Origin: Tillus elongatus
Taxonomy: Eukaryota; Arthropoda; Insecta; Coleoptera; Cleridae
Length of the DNA stretch: 64,000 nucleotides
Direction of reading: 5' to 3'
Assembly: GCA_964006375.1 (NCBI GenBank)
Contig: OZ023265.1
Coordinates: forward strand, 166,372,118 to 166,436,117
Shown here: positions 34,561 through 45,899 of the stretch, in pieces
Numbering within the stretch: the first letter of the stretch is position 1
How the letters are laid out: each line of letters starts with the position of its first letter
The notes under the pieces: model-generated
Database searches by the model: none
The model's input: only the letters and a program-made list of their open reading frames with translations
What the model was told of the DNA's origin: nothing
Made by a program: the position numbers and the translations under genes

Positions 34561-34574
34561 ATAAGCTTTAAAAT

Positions 34575-34753
34575 GTTCGAGACGCAGCAAGTGCATTAAA
34601 GTAGTGAATTTTAATAAGAATTGTACATTATTAGTAAGGTATACTATTAAAACTAATTCTTTAAATTTAAATGGACCTCGGGGACGGGTTTTAAAGGTAG
34701 CGATTCTTGAATAAGTTTCTATTTTATATGGAGCTAGAAAATTATAGTTTGGT

Positions 34754-34830
<77 letters not shown>

Positions 34831-35222
34831 TACTGCAAGTCTCTTTAAAAAATGTGATACAAATTTCATTAAAGTCACAAAAGTAAAAATTAATTATTTA
34901 CAAAGGGAATGTACCTGCCAAATCATAAATAAGGCAGGTATTTTTCCTCTTAATTGCTTGGATGGTTTTGTTTTAGTCAACCCAATCGAACTAGTTTTTG
35001 CAACAAAAAAAAAAACAAAAAAAAAAGTTTTTTAAAACCAACTTGTAGTTATCCGCGAAGCTCATTATGTTATTTTTCTTTAATTTAGTAACCACGCTGC
35101 GTTTACATATGTGTTACTATGGTTCAAGATTGAAGATTCTAGATTAATAGGAAATTGAGTTATCGGATTTCAAATATTTTTACAAAAACTCTCTACCATA
35201 ATGTGTTTAGTGTACCCGGACC
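34575..35222. repeat. Family H variant with (TA)n and inverted ends
   Basis: It opens with the reverse 3' hairpin (GAGACGCAGCAAGTGCATTA) and closes with a forward-type 3' end (ACTCTCTACCATAATGTGTT). A (TA)n tract lies at 34757-34828. The body shares TGTACCTGCCAAAT-ATAAA and TTTTTCCTCTTAATTGCTTGG with the copies near 31850 and 35915, defining a subfamily. Confidence 0.6.
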
Positions 35223-35251
35223 TTTTTTAACACTTATTTGCTGTTGCTGTA

Positions 35252-35421
35252 CCCACACTCTTTGAAAATGATGAAATATTGTAGCTCTCTATGTAAGACT
35301 GACAAACAAGGCAACCTAAATTTCATTTTTGGAAATCCACACTTTTTAAAAATGATAAAATATTATAGTCTCTATGCAAGACTGACAAACAAGGCAACCT
35401 AAATTTCATTTTTGGAAGAAT
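35252..35421. repeat. Tandem duplication, two units of about 85 bp
   Basis: Both units contain AGACTGACAAACAAGGCAAC and CTAAATTTCATTTTTGGAA, at about 35285-35330 and 35370-35415. They differ by a few substitutions. Confidence 0.85.
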
Positions 35422-35479
35422 ATTTTAAACAAATGAAATGGGATAACAATTTAAACATAAATTGAAAATCTTGGTACGC

Positions 35480-35890
35480 TTGGTTCCCCTTCCCCTTCTG
35501 CATGCATACAACCTCCCTCAATGCATAAACAAGAACAATGTAAACAAGAAAAGTTTCTTGGGAACAACCCGCGAGAAAGTTACCGGACCAGCGGTAAATA
35601 TAGGGGTTCTGGGCGAGATAAACAGAATTTTATGGAGGTATAGCTGCAAAATGGGATAGAGGCAGCTTATAGAGGTACAACTAAGCTGTTTTTTCGCACT
35701 TATCGCTCACATTTACTTTTTATCTTCTTTCCCGTCCAACACCCCTATCCACTCCTGGTCCCGTAACTTTCTTGGGGGCTGTTAGCAAGAAATATTTCTT
35801 GTAGTTTGTGCATCCAGAAGGAGATCTAAGCATGTTTCTGCATTTTTTTTCTAAAAAGCCCCCGTGTGCTAATCTGCAAATTTACCGAAA
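35480..35890. repeat. Partial units of the 278-bp repeat in opposite orientations
   Basis: AGAAAGTTACCGGACCAGCG (about 35573) is forward, and CTCCTGGTCCCGTAACTTTC (about 35753) is reverse. Both match the GTTACGGGACCAGGAG block of the array at 190-1225. The reverse part continues to TGCTAATCTGCAAATTTACC. Confidence 0.6.
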
Positions 35891-36222
35891 ATTTAATTTT
35901 TATATACAAAACGAATGTACCTGCCAAATTATAAACGTGGCAGATATTTTTCCTTATTAGTCGCTTGGATGATCCGTTTTACTCAACTCAATCGAAACAG
36001 TTTCTTCAAACAAAATAACAAAAATGATTTTCTGAAACAAATTTATCGTTGCCTGTTAAGCTCATTGTGTTATTTTTTAAAATTTATTACCCACGTTGCT
36101 TTTATATATGTTTTAGTATGTATCAAAACTAAAGATTCTAGTTTAATGGAAAAATGAATTATCACCATTTGGAAGATTATAACGAAAACTCGTTACCATA
36201 ACGCACTTGCTGCACCTAAACC
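35891..36222 (+). repeat. Family H variant, 3' half
   Basis: TGTACCTGCCAAATTATAAA, TTAGTCGCTTGGATGATCC and the end TTACCATAACGCACTTGCTG place it in the 34575 subfamily. Confidence 0.6.
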
Positions 36223-36458
36223 AAAGTACATAAAATTTTGAAAAAAAAGTTCCAAATTGGACCATTATTAAAGAAGTTATGAACAAAAAACCGTGAAAAT
36301 AGCTACTTTTTTGACAATTCGATATCTTTTGAATTGGTTATCAAAAAGATCTAAAATTTTGCCAAGAAGGGTTTTTCGATGGGTACTAAAAAATGTCAAA
36401 AAATTGAGGAAACCAAAAATCCAAAGCTGTAAAAGTATCTGATTTGGCGTGGAATGCT

Positions 36459-36537
<79 letters not shown>

Positions 36538-36660
36538 ATATATATAGAGAAACATATAAGGCTTGAAACTGACATCGACTATGGGTTCCATGGGGGATAA
36601 TTCGTTCACATTTGAGGAAATTTTTGTAAATCAATTTTTCACTTTTATACCAAAAAGATA
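36223..36660 (-). repeat. Family H-related copy with (TA)n
   Basis: A (TA)n tract (36461-36546) is followed by AACATATAAGGCTTGAAACT, GACTATGGGTTCCATGGG and TCACATTTGAGG. These are reverse-orientation equivalents of the 5' half. The left half (36240-36440) has diverged. Confidence 0.55.
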
Positions 36661-37539
36661 AAACGTAGATCAAGATGGAAACTTCTGAAAAACCAACCCA
36701 ATTGATTAAGTGTGAAAGCTACAAGAAATGAGAAGAGCTCCTGCAGGCAGGTCAGACATCGTCGTGATCATGACTCTGAATATTTTTTCAGCAATCTTAG
36801 GAGTTTGAATTTTTTAGTTATCCATGTCTTTACAGCCTACATGATAGCCAGAATTCTAAGTTAAGGTCTACATTAAAAATACTACTTTGCTATTAATTAT
36901 AATTAATAACACACAAAGTGTAGCTGATTTTCAAGGAATCCGGATATGTCTGTAACAATGCAGCCTCATTAATAATAGGAGTAAAGATCACACTTAGGGG
37001 CCCGTGATGTACACGGCCAGATCACAGCGGCTGAGTCCTTATTTGCGCAACGTCTGGCGTCTCTTTTGTCACGATCCACATGATCGCATAACTTATAATG
37101 CACCTCGGACCTCTCAGAGATCGCTCTGAGCTGCGAGCTCAGCTCTTTACCTTCCACATGCTCATAATTCCACCTGGATTCAATTGCTTGTCGCTCTGTC
37201 GGGGTACTTTAGTTATTTATTAGACATTTGCCTTAGAGTACATCGCTTCCTTATCGGTTACATCACATGGGAATCACTACCATATCTAATCTATTGCTTC
37301 TATGCTTCTTGCAGCCACTAACACTCGAATAATGAAACCATAGATCTCGACAACGGGAAAAATGACAGGATATATTATAATACATTACCACCTCGTAAGC
37401 CTTTATTCAACAGAATGTGGGGAGAATGTTAAGAAGCTCACAGCTTTTAACATTTTAACGAACTTTGGTTGAAAAATTAACAAGTGAGGAGATCACTTTC
37501 AGATTTTAAAAATAATAATTTTTGTTGTATGATTGTGAG
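36661..37539. other. Unannotated stretch; minus-strand 62-codon ORF of unknown origin
   Basis: The ORF 37157-36969 (minus) begins MEGKELSSQLRAISERSE and has higher GC and charged, protein-like composition than its surroundings. I do not recognise it. It could be a gag or other element fragment. Confidence 0.35.
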
Positions 37540-37800
37540 ATACGATCGCCATCTCGGTGGGGCACCAAGTAGTATGTTGTCACGACAGCTCCAAATAACA
37601 CAAAATGTTATAAAATATAGATTGTATGTAAAACCAACTAACCATTTTGTAAATTGTCAGTCCTGGCCTATTTCTTCCCTGATATAGGGACATTGTATGT
37701 AAGGCTAGGTATATTCTAGCCATAATACGGAACTGCAGGCCGGTTTCGCTCTAATTAGAGCGCATCAGTACGCTATACTGATTAAAACGAAAACACACCT
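37540..37800 (-). repeat. Foldback unit, diverged reverse copy
   Basis: ACCAAGTAGTATGTTGTCAC, AAATTGTCAGTCCTGGCC, CATTGTATGTAAGGCTAGG and GGTTTCGCTCTAATTAGAGC match the foldback unit at 25481-28052 in reverse order. Confidence 0.75.
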
Positions 37801-38613
37801 TGTGATGAGGCTTTGGCTTGGATACCGTTTTTTCGGTGACACGGATCAAGGGTTACTATATACAGATCTGGGGCGCCAGCTTTTAAAGGGTTTACTCCCT
37901 GTTGAGGATGTCTGCGACCACTATACGAAACTCTGACCGCTGTTACGATCAGAGTATCTGGGTAACTCTGTGGAGAAGAGTTCGGTAGCCTTTGGGTGAT
38001 ACAGGTTAAATTTATTAACCCCCGAGTGAGCGGATTTTAATCGCTGTATCGGCGTGATCCGACCACTTCTGTCTTATCGAAAGGTGTAGCAGATTTTGTA
38101 AGTATAGGTTAGGGGTTAGATACGAACTAATTACGGTCTTTTATTCACCCAATCTTATATTTTAGATTAGAAAGTATTTACAAAGTATATATACAAAACA
38201 ATATTTTTATTAAAAAACTGTGTACAAATAAAAATATGCAGGTGATAACATTAATCAGAACGCAGCTCTCGCTAAAGCGGTCAGAGTTGGTGTATGATGA
38301 AGCATATGCATTAAGCCAGGTATATACAATACGAGCGGTGTTTCACTTAAGCAAGAATACGGCAGGTGGGCGACACAATTTAAAAATATGAAAATTTGCT
38401 ACAAAATATGAAATAAGTAAGTAAGTAGGTGCGCTCGGACGGAAAACTGAATCGGAATCGGTACGGGCTGGTGGCAGCTATCTGTGATCGGCTTATTAAC
38501 AGAATTAGCAATGCTGTCTTTACCCTGTGTTTCGTTGCCTGTTATATCAATTTCACAGACGGCAAAAATCTCCGCCATTCTTGGAATTTTATCACCCTAT
38601 CTGACGCGACGTA
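37801..38613. other. Unannotated stretch
   Basis: Mixed GC, with no long ORF. Nothing links it to a family I know; an LTR or element UTR is possible. Confidence 0.4.
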
Positions 38614-39405
38614 AAAGCTTTTAGACACAACCAAATCAAAGATACGATAGAGAACAACAAAGTTATGAAAGTTCTACGTAGAAAGCTTGACAATGCAAAG
38701 AGACAAATAATAAAACTTAAAAATGCACAAGGGCACACATCGACGAACAGGAAAGATATTCTAAATATAGTGGAAGAGTTTTATGGAATGCTATATAAAA
38801 GCCAAAGTGATATAAATCTACATCCAGAATCAGACATACTAACACGTAAAAAAGGCGTGGTTAACCAAAGCTCGGAAATACTGATAGAAATATCACTAGA
38901 TGAGATTAAACTAGCCTTAAAAAAGATGAAAAATCGCCCGGAGAAGACTGCGTGGTTTCCGATGCGATAAAGATTGGTGGTCCTTGCTTGCTCCAAAAAA
39001 TCAAATCTCTTTTCAACATTTGTCTATTCAATAGTACGATACCAGAAAAGTGGCGCAACACTATCGTAATACTGATCCACAAGAAAGGAGACATCTTGAA
39101 CCTAGAAAAATACAGGCCGATAAGTCTGCTTAGCCACCTCTACAAATTAATTACTAGAATAATTACCACACGATTTGAAATGAAGTTAGACTTTATCCAC
39201 CCAGTAGAACAGGCCGGTTTTCGAAGTGGGTTTGGAACCAACCTTCAAAGCGTTAAAACAGTGATTGAAAAGACCATCGAATATGGCAGACCACTTGTCC
39301 TTGCTTTTGTGGACTTCCATAGGGCTTTTGACACTGTGGAGCTGGACGCAGTGTTGCAGTCCCTGGAAGCATGCCGTATTGACTATCGCTACACCAAACT
39401 AATCT

Positions 39406-39492
<87 letters not shown>

Positions 39493-40456
39493 GCTACTCT
39501 TGTGGTAAAACTACATGAAAACACGAATCCTATAAAAATTGGGAGAGGAGTACGCCAGGGAGGTACGATGTCTCCAAAACTGTTTATCACCGTCCTGGAG
39601 TAAGTGTTCAAGAAGTTAGATTGGGACCAAAAAGGTCTAAGAATATACGGCCAAAGTCTGTCAAACTTACGATTTGCAGACGACATTGTCTTACTAGCTG
39701 ACAACTTGGAAGATATTAGAGTGATGCTACAGGAACTTCAGGAGGTCTGTGCAACAGTAGGTCTAAAAATGAACATCGGAAAAACAAAATTTATGACAAA
39801 CCTCGTCCCTAGTAACAACCTAATTATTGAAAACTCTGAGGTGGAATGGGTAGACAAATACACATATTTGGACTACGAGAGAAGCATATCCAAAACCAAC
39901 CAAACATGCGAGATAAACAGAAAAAGTATACTCTCCTGGGCAGCTTACGGCAAACTTAGAGACGTTTTCAGAAGCGACCTTCCGATATGCTTGAAAAGAA
40001 AAGTTTTCAACCAATGTGTTCTACCGGTTATGACCTACGGCGCCGAAAAACTAACCCTTACCAACGATTCTGATAAGAAACTGAAAGTAACACAGCGCAA
40101 AATGGAGAGATCGATGCTTGGCGTTTCGTTACGTGACCACATTAGAAATGAAGAATTACGCAGAAGAACAGAAGTGACTGATGTGGCCGTACATGTGGCA
40201 AAACTCAAGTGGAAGTGGACGGGACATGTGGCTCGCATGCAAGATGACAGGTGGACAAAACGATTACTTGAATGGAGACCCAGATCCGATAAAAGAAACA
40301 GAGGAAGACCACCAACTCGCTGGACAGACAACATTACAAAAATAACAAAAAACTGGATTCGTAGCGCTCAAGACAGAAAAAAATGGACTCAACTAGGGGA
40401 GACCTATGTCCAGCAGTGGACGCAGAGGGCTAATTGATGATGATGATGATGATGAT
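38614..40456 (+). pseudogene. RTE LINE, 5'-truncated, RT and C-terminus
   Basis: An RTE-type reverse transcriptase reads through three overlapping or adjacent frames (38665-38970, 38952-39518, 39604-40437). Motifs in order are ILIHKKGDILNLEKYRPIS, EQAGFRSGFGTN, VDFHRAFDTVE, GVRQGGTMSPKLF, LRFADDIVLLADN (FADD catalytic), LPVMTYGAEKLTLT, KWKWTGHVARMQDDRW, RGRPPTRWTDN and VQQWTQRAN. It ends in a (GAT)n run (40435-40456), the short-repeat tail expected of RTE. Defects: a frame change near 38950, a (TA)n expansion inside the RT at 39408-39489, and a TAA at 39601. The endonuclease half is absent. The copy at 19244-19820 is the same family. Confidence 0.92.
39408..39489. repeat. (TA)n expansion inside an RTE ORF
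   Basis: The coding text reads KLIYN, then about 40 TA units, then NATLVVKLHE-type residues in the next usable frame. The tract therefore grew inside former coding sequence rather than arriving with a family H copy; no H blocks flank it. Confidence 0.85.
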
Positions 40457-41104
40457 CACAACTGGATAAGATAATACATACGAAATACACATTTTAAATA
40501 TAAATCGCTATAAAATATTTACGGTGAAAATATTCTACCAAATATTTATATAGTTTGTATTTGTTTTGTTACTCTCTATTTAATTATTTATTTAATTAGC
40601 AATTACGCGTTTTGTACAATAGACAGAATTTTGGAATTTGCTATGGGACGGCTCTTACAGGGGGGGGGGGGGTATGGTATGTGGTGCGATAACTACGGTA
40701 GCAGGTCACCTTTAGTTTTCAGAGAATGCAAATGATTACATACGAAACGACTGAAGCCTGTTTCACCGCCATACCTGTCTATAATGTATGATGTATAATG
40801 TACGATTACGATTTATGATATACGATGTATAGTATATGATGTAAGCTGTATAATGTATAATCAACAATGCATACTGCATCATATATATTGTATGTTGCAT
40901 AATGTATAATACAAACTCTTTATTTAGGTGTTACGTCGGGTCCGGTTAAGGCTTAATCAACCGCTAAATTCTTATAACGGTTTGTTAACTTTAATTAAGC
41001 ATAAAGTATTCATATTTAAGATTTGCTGTTTTCAACAGACTCATATATTTTATTGTTTTTTTTACCACTTTTTGGAGAGCTAAAATGCACTAAGTGAAGA
41101 TTCG
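40457..41104. other. Unannotated stretch with poly-G and a degenerate GTATAATGTA-like repeat
   Basis: A run of 11-12 G lies at 40660-40671. From about 40780 to 40912 there is a loose tandem repeat of TGTATRATGTA/TGATGTATA-like decamers. No gene. Confidence 0.55.
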
Positions 41105-42445
41105 AAGAAGATTCAAGATCCCAAGAAGTACGGTCTCCCAAAAATTCATAAACCCGGAAATCCAATTAGATCTATTGTTTCGGCTATAGATCAAAGACGT
41201 TAAATTGACTGAAGGCGAGGTTTTAATTTCATTCGATGTAACCTCATTGTTTCCTAGCGTTCCCACGGAGCAAACTTTAACATATTTAGAGCAGTTGCTG
41301 AATATGGATAACATAAATGAAAATGTCTGCAAAGAATATTTAGCTCTAACAAACCTTTGCATCAAACAAAATATTTTTCAATTTAACAATGAATTTTTTC
41401 AACAAACCCAAGGTACGGCAATGGGCAATCCGCTATCGCCATTTATTGCAGACCTTTTCATGAGCAGATTTTAAACAGATCTCGAAAGTGAAAGTGGTTA
41501 TTTTCCTAGAGTGTGATGTCGTTACGTGGATGATATTTCGGCAGCGTTTAACACAAACATTTGCAGAATAGAAGATTTTATTGCCAAATTAAACAGTAAA
41601 TTTGATTCTATAAAATTTACCCACGAATTAGAAATTATTAATAAACTACCCTTTCTAGATGTACTAGTTATCAAGAATAAAGACACTTTAGAATTCGATG
41701 TCTATAGAAAAGAAACCACTACCTTAAGCTACATCCCGAACGACTCACATCATACGTACGCACAAAAAATGGCCAGTCTGAATTTTTTAGTAAATCGGTT
41801 AATTAATTTTCCTTTAAACAAAAGTAGATATACCAAAGAATTAAGTTATATTAAGAACGTAGCCGAATATAACGGATACACTGCTTGCCTAGTGAAAAAA
41901 TTAATCAACAAACAGAAAACAAAGAAAATGTTGACGGAATCAACGACATTCAGAAGAGAAAAATCGAGAAAAAACTTTGTTTGCTTACCATTTGAACCTA
42001 GAATCACGAGGGGTCTAGACAGCATTTAAAAAAAAGTCAACTTACAGCTACCATTTTCAACAACAAATACCTTAAAAAGCTTGCTAGGTAACCCAAAAGA
42101 CAAGGATAGCGCGGACAAAATGTCGGTAATTTATGAAATAAGTTGTAAAGATTGTAATCTTAAATAAGTCGGACAAACAAAAAGATCGATTGGAATTAGA
42201 TTCAAAGAACACATATCCCAATTACGTTACGGTACTGTAGATACGTCTTCCGTCGCCCGACATATTTGGGATAATAATCATCACGTTGATAAAGATAATC
42301 TGAAATTAATAAAAAATGTTAGAAAACCAGGACAGCTAAATGGGTTCGAAAGCGTATATATTGCGAAATATAGTTACAACAAAAAATGTATGAACACTTC
42401 ACCAGCGCCAATTACGAGTCACTTGATCGATTGCTTTGCTAAATA
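41105..42445 (+). pseudogene. Penelope-like element RT and GIY-YIG endonuclease, inactivated
   Basis: A Penelope-type polyprotein fragment. An N-terminal RT piece (KKYGLPKIHKPGNPIRSIV, about 41121-41180) is joined by an apparent internal deletion and frame change to VLISFDVTSLFPSVPTEQ. QTQGTAMGNPLSPFIADLFM follows, then the catalytic YVDD (about 41523-41534), LPFLDVLV and a linker rich in Lys. The GIY-YIG region is visible downstream (IYEISCKDCN, GQTKRSIGIRFKEH, SVARHIW), ending with a TAA at about 42443. From 41205 on, everything lies in one frame broken only by four point stops (about 41472, 41515, 42027, 42165), so decay is moderate. The 5' third of the element is missing. Confidence 0.9.
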
Positions 42446-42579
42446 AAATTCCCACGTTTTCGGCACGTTCTACTGATAACATAAGTATACAGTTATTGCC
42501 CTCAAAGGAATCGTTGTTAATTTAGCTGTCGTTGAACCTTCTCAAAACTATTAAAGATGGACACTTTTTAGATAAAGCA

Positions 42580-42825
42580 GTAGGGATAGCGAAAGACCTT
42601 GCCCGGCGATAAAAATACAATACACTGTGGAATTTGCCTACGACTAGTGTTGTCATCTCGGTTAGATCTCTTTACCTGAGATCCGGTATATAAGTTGATG
42701 TTAGTTTTTTAAGTATTTAGAATGTTTCATCCTCTGATGACGCTAACTTGGTCAGTGAAACGATCGTCAGGTCTTTTAAAATGTGTTGTGGTGATTTGGG
42801 TTCTCCAAGTGTACTTATGAGCTAA
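42580..42825 (+). repeat. Penelope-like element 3' terminal region
   Basis: This follows the GIY-YIG region and matches 16037-16290 and part of 55274-55354. Such terminal repeats in Penelope-like elements are known to carry hammerhead ribozymes. The motif is annotated separately. Confidence 0.75.
42731..42775 (+). ncRNA. Candidate hammerhead-type ribozyme motif
   Basis: The order is CCT, CTGATGA (42734-42740), a stem CGCTAAC-TTG-GTCAGT, GAAA (42757-42760), the mini-hairpin CGATCG, TC and AGG, which pairs with the CCT. This is the type I arrangement with a tiny stem III known from Penelope-like elements. One extra base sits between CTGATGA and the stem, and one stem pair is mismatched. Self-cleavage is plausible but unproven. 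Confidence 0.5.
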
Positions 42826-42914
42826 AATGGCTTACGTTATGTCTAATTGAAGATCAAGGACACTGTTAATGGAAACTGACACAAAAACCGAAAAAGTAAT
42901 AACATAGTTATGCT

Positions 42915-42922
42915 CTAGGTAG
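42915..42922. repeat. 8-bp target-site duplication, left
   Basis: CTAGGTAG, repeated exactly at 44433-44440. Confidence 0.88.
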
Positions 42923-44432
<1,510 letters not shown>

Positions 44433-44440
44433 CTAGGTAG
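44433..44440. repeat. 8-bp target-site duplication, right
   Basis: Exact CTAGGTAG. Confidence 0.88.
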
Positions 44441-45899
44441 GTATATCGATAGCGAAATCTACTTATGAAGCAGAATTCGTTTCCGAAAGACTACGTATCT
44501 AGCGATTATTCTGTTATTATTTTGCAGTTTTTGGGATTTTTCTCCCTTTTTTCCATTGGGTGTATAATATATAATTATATTAATATACTTAGTTTATAAA
44601 ACTGAACCCCTCTTGTTTAACTGAAACAGCCTTTGCTCAAAATTTTAAGTCGGTTTTAAGCATCTTCGCTGTCAAAGACTACTATAAAAGATATGCATTG
44701 TTGCCAAATTAGTTTGGCACTAAATCGCAGGTTATTTAATTGAAATTTAAATTTTATTCAATTACAAAGTTCCAGACTGCATACTAGATTAAACATTTTT
44801 GAATAAACTTTGTTCATAAATAATACGTGGCTTTGTTAGACCTATGTACGTTTCTCTAGAAGACAATTTATCCATTTCAGTTCTCTGCTTTACACTATAA
44901 TTCTTTAACCTGACATACCTCGAGTACAGTGACACGTATTTCATTCTGTACAAAATATTGGTTCTTGCATAACACCATTGAACACAATGGGTCGAGCTTA
45001 ATCTCTTCATAAGACAGGCAATTTTCACGACTAGAGTGCTATATAAAATGCAAAATACTACACTTTCTCTGATCACGATTTTAATTAAAATGTGTATCTA
45101 GTTTAGTTGAATCGATTTCTGCTGTTGTGCCGCAATTCCCATGAGTCTGCACTGTGCAATATCCGACTTGAAGGTGACAGTTCATTCTCACCTCAAAAAA
45201 ATAAATCTCCGCACGATGCTACATAACTCTACCTGCCCGCCTGCCTGTATTTTACTGCTAAATCTACGGAATTATTTCACCATCTCAGAAATACAAGGAC
45301 CATCTAGTTTAACGTGATCGTTTGCGTTTTATGTTAAGCAATGAGAATTCGCCTAAAAAAGCTGCCTCACTTTTCTGTAAACATGTCTAAGATTTTGTTT
45401 TTGTTGCAAAATCAGTACGAGGACGGATATTTATGATCCAGCTCTGACCTGTAGAACCAGGGATGAGTGGTACAGGGTGAGGCAAAAGGATAAACTTTGC
45501 AATGCAGAACTTGCATTCTTCATGGCAAATATTTAGAACATACACAACGGAAAAAGCGTTTTGACAAAGAATTCACATTTCTTCTCATATTATGTAAAAG
45601 TTAGGAAAAATGATTTTAAAAACTCTGCAACTATCTCACTGTAAGTATATGTATACCACAGTGGCGGCTGGTGGGTGCCTTACATGGGTGAGCACATGGC
45701 TCATGAGCAGAATTGCTTATTAGTGTAACCACTGACACCGCAGGCAAAAGTTTTCCCGACACTTCAGAATTACAATGACAAATTCTTTTATACAAAAATT
45801 TTGCTTCAACATACGGGTTCCGTCTTCTGACTCCCAATTCCTGACCATACCATCTTTTATTGCAATAGAGTTCCACTGGGATAAGTAACTCTTGGTGGC
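44441..45899. other. Unannotated stretch
   Basis: The minus ORFs at 44789-45076 and 45631-45876 show no family motif. ACAGGGTGAGGCAAAAGG (about 45475) resembles a mariner-type tip, and CAGTGGCGGCTGGTG (45659) resembles the hAT-like end seen twice in this window. Neither has a partner I can find. Confidence 0.4.

Noticed and set aside
41090..41365. Minus-strand ORF of 91 codons
   Set aside because: It is the antisense of the Penelope-like RT fragment.
45475..45500. Mariner terminus ACAGGGTGAGGCAAAAGG as an element boundary
   Set aside because: No inverted partner, no TA-flanked second end and no transposase remnant were found within the window.
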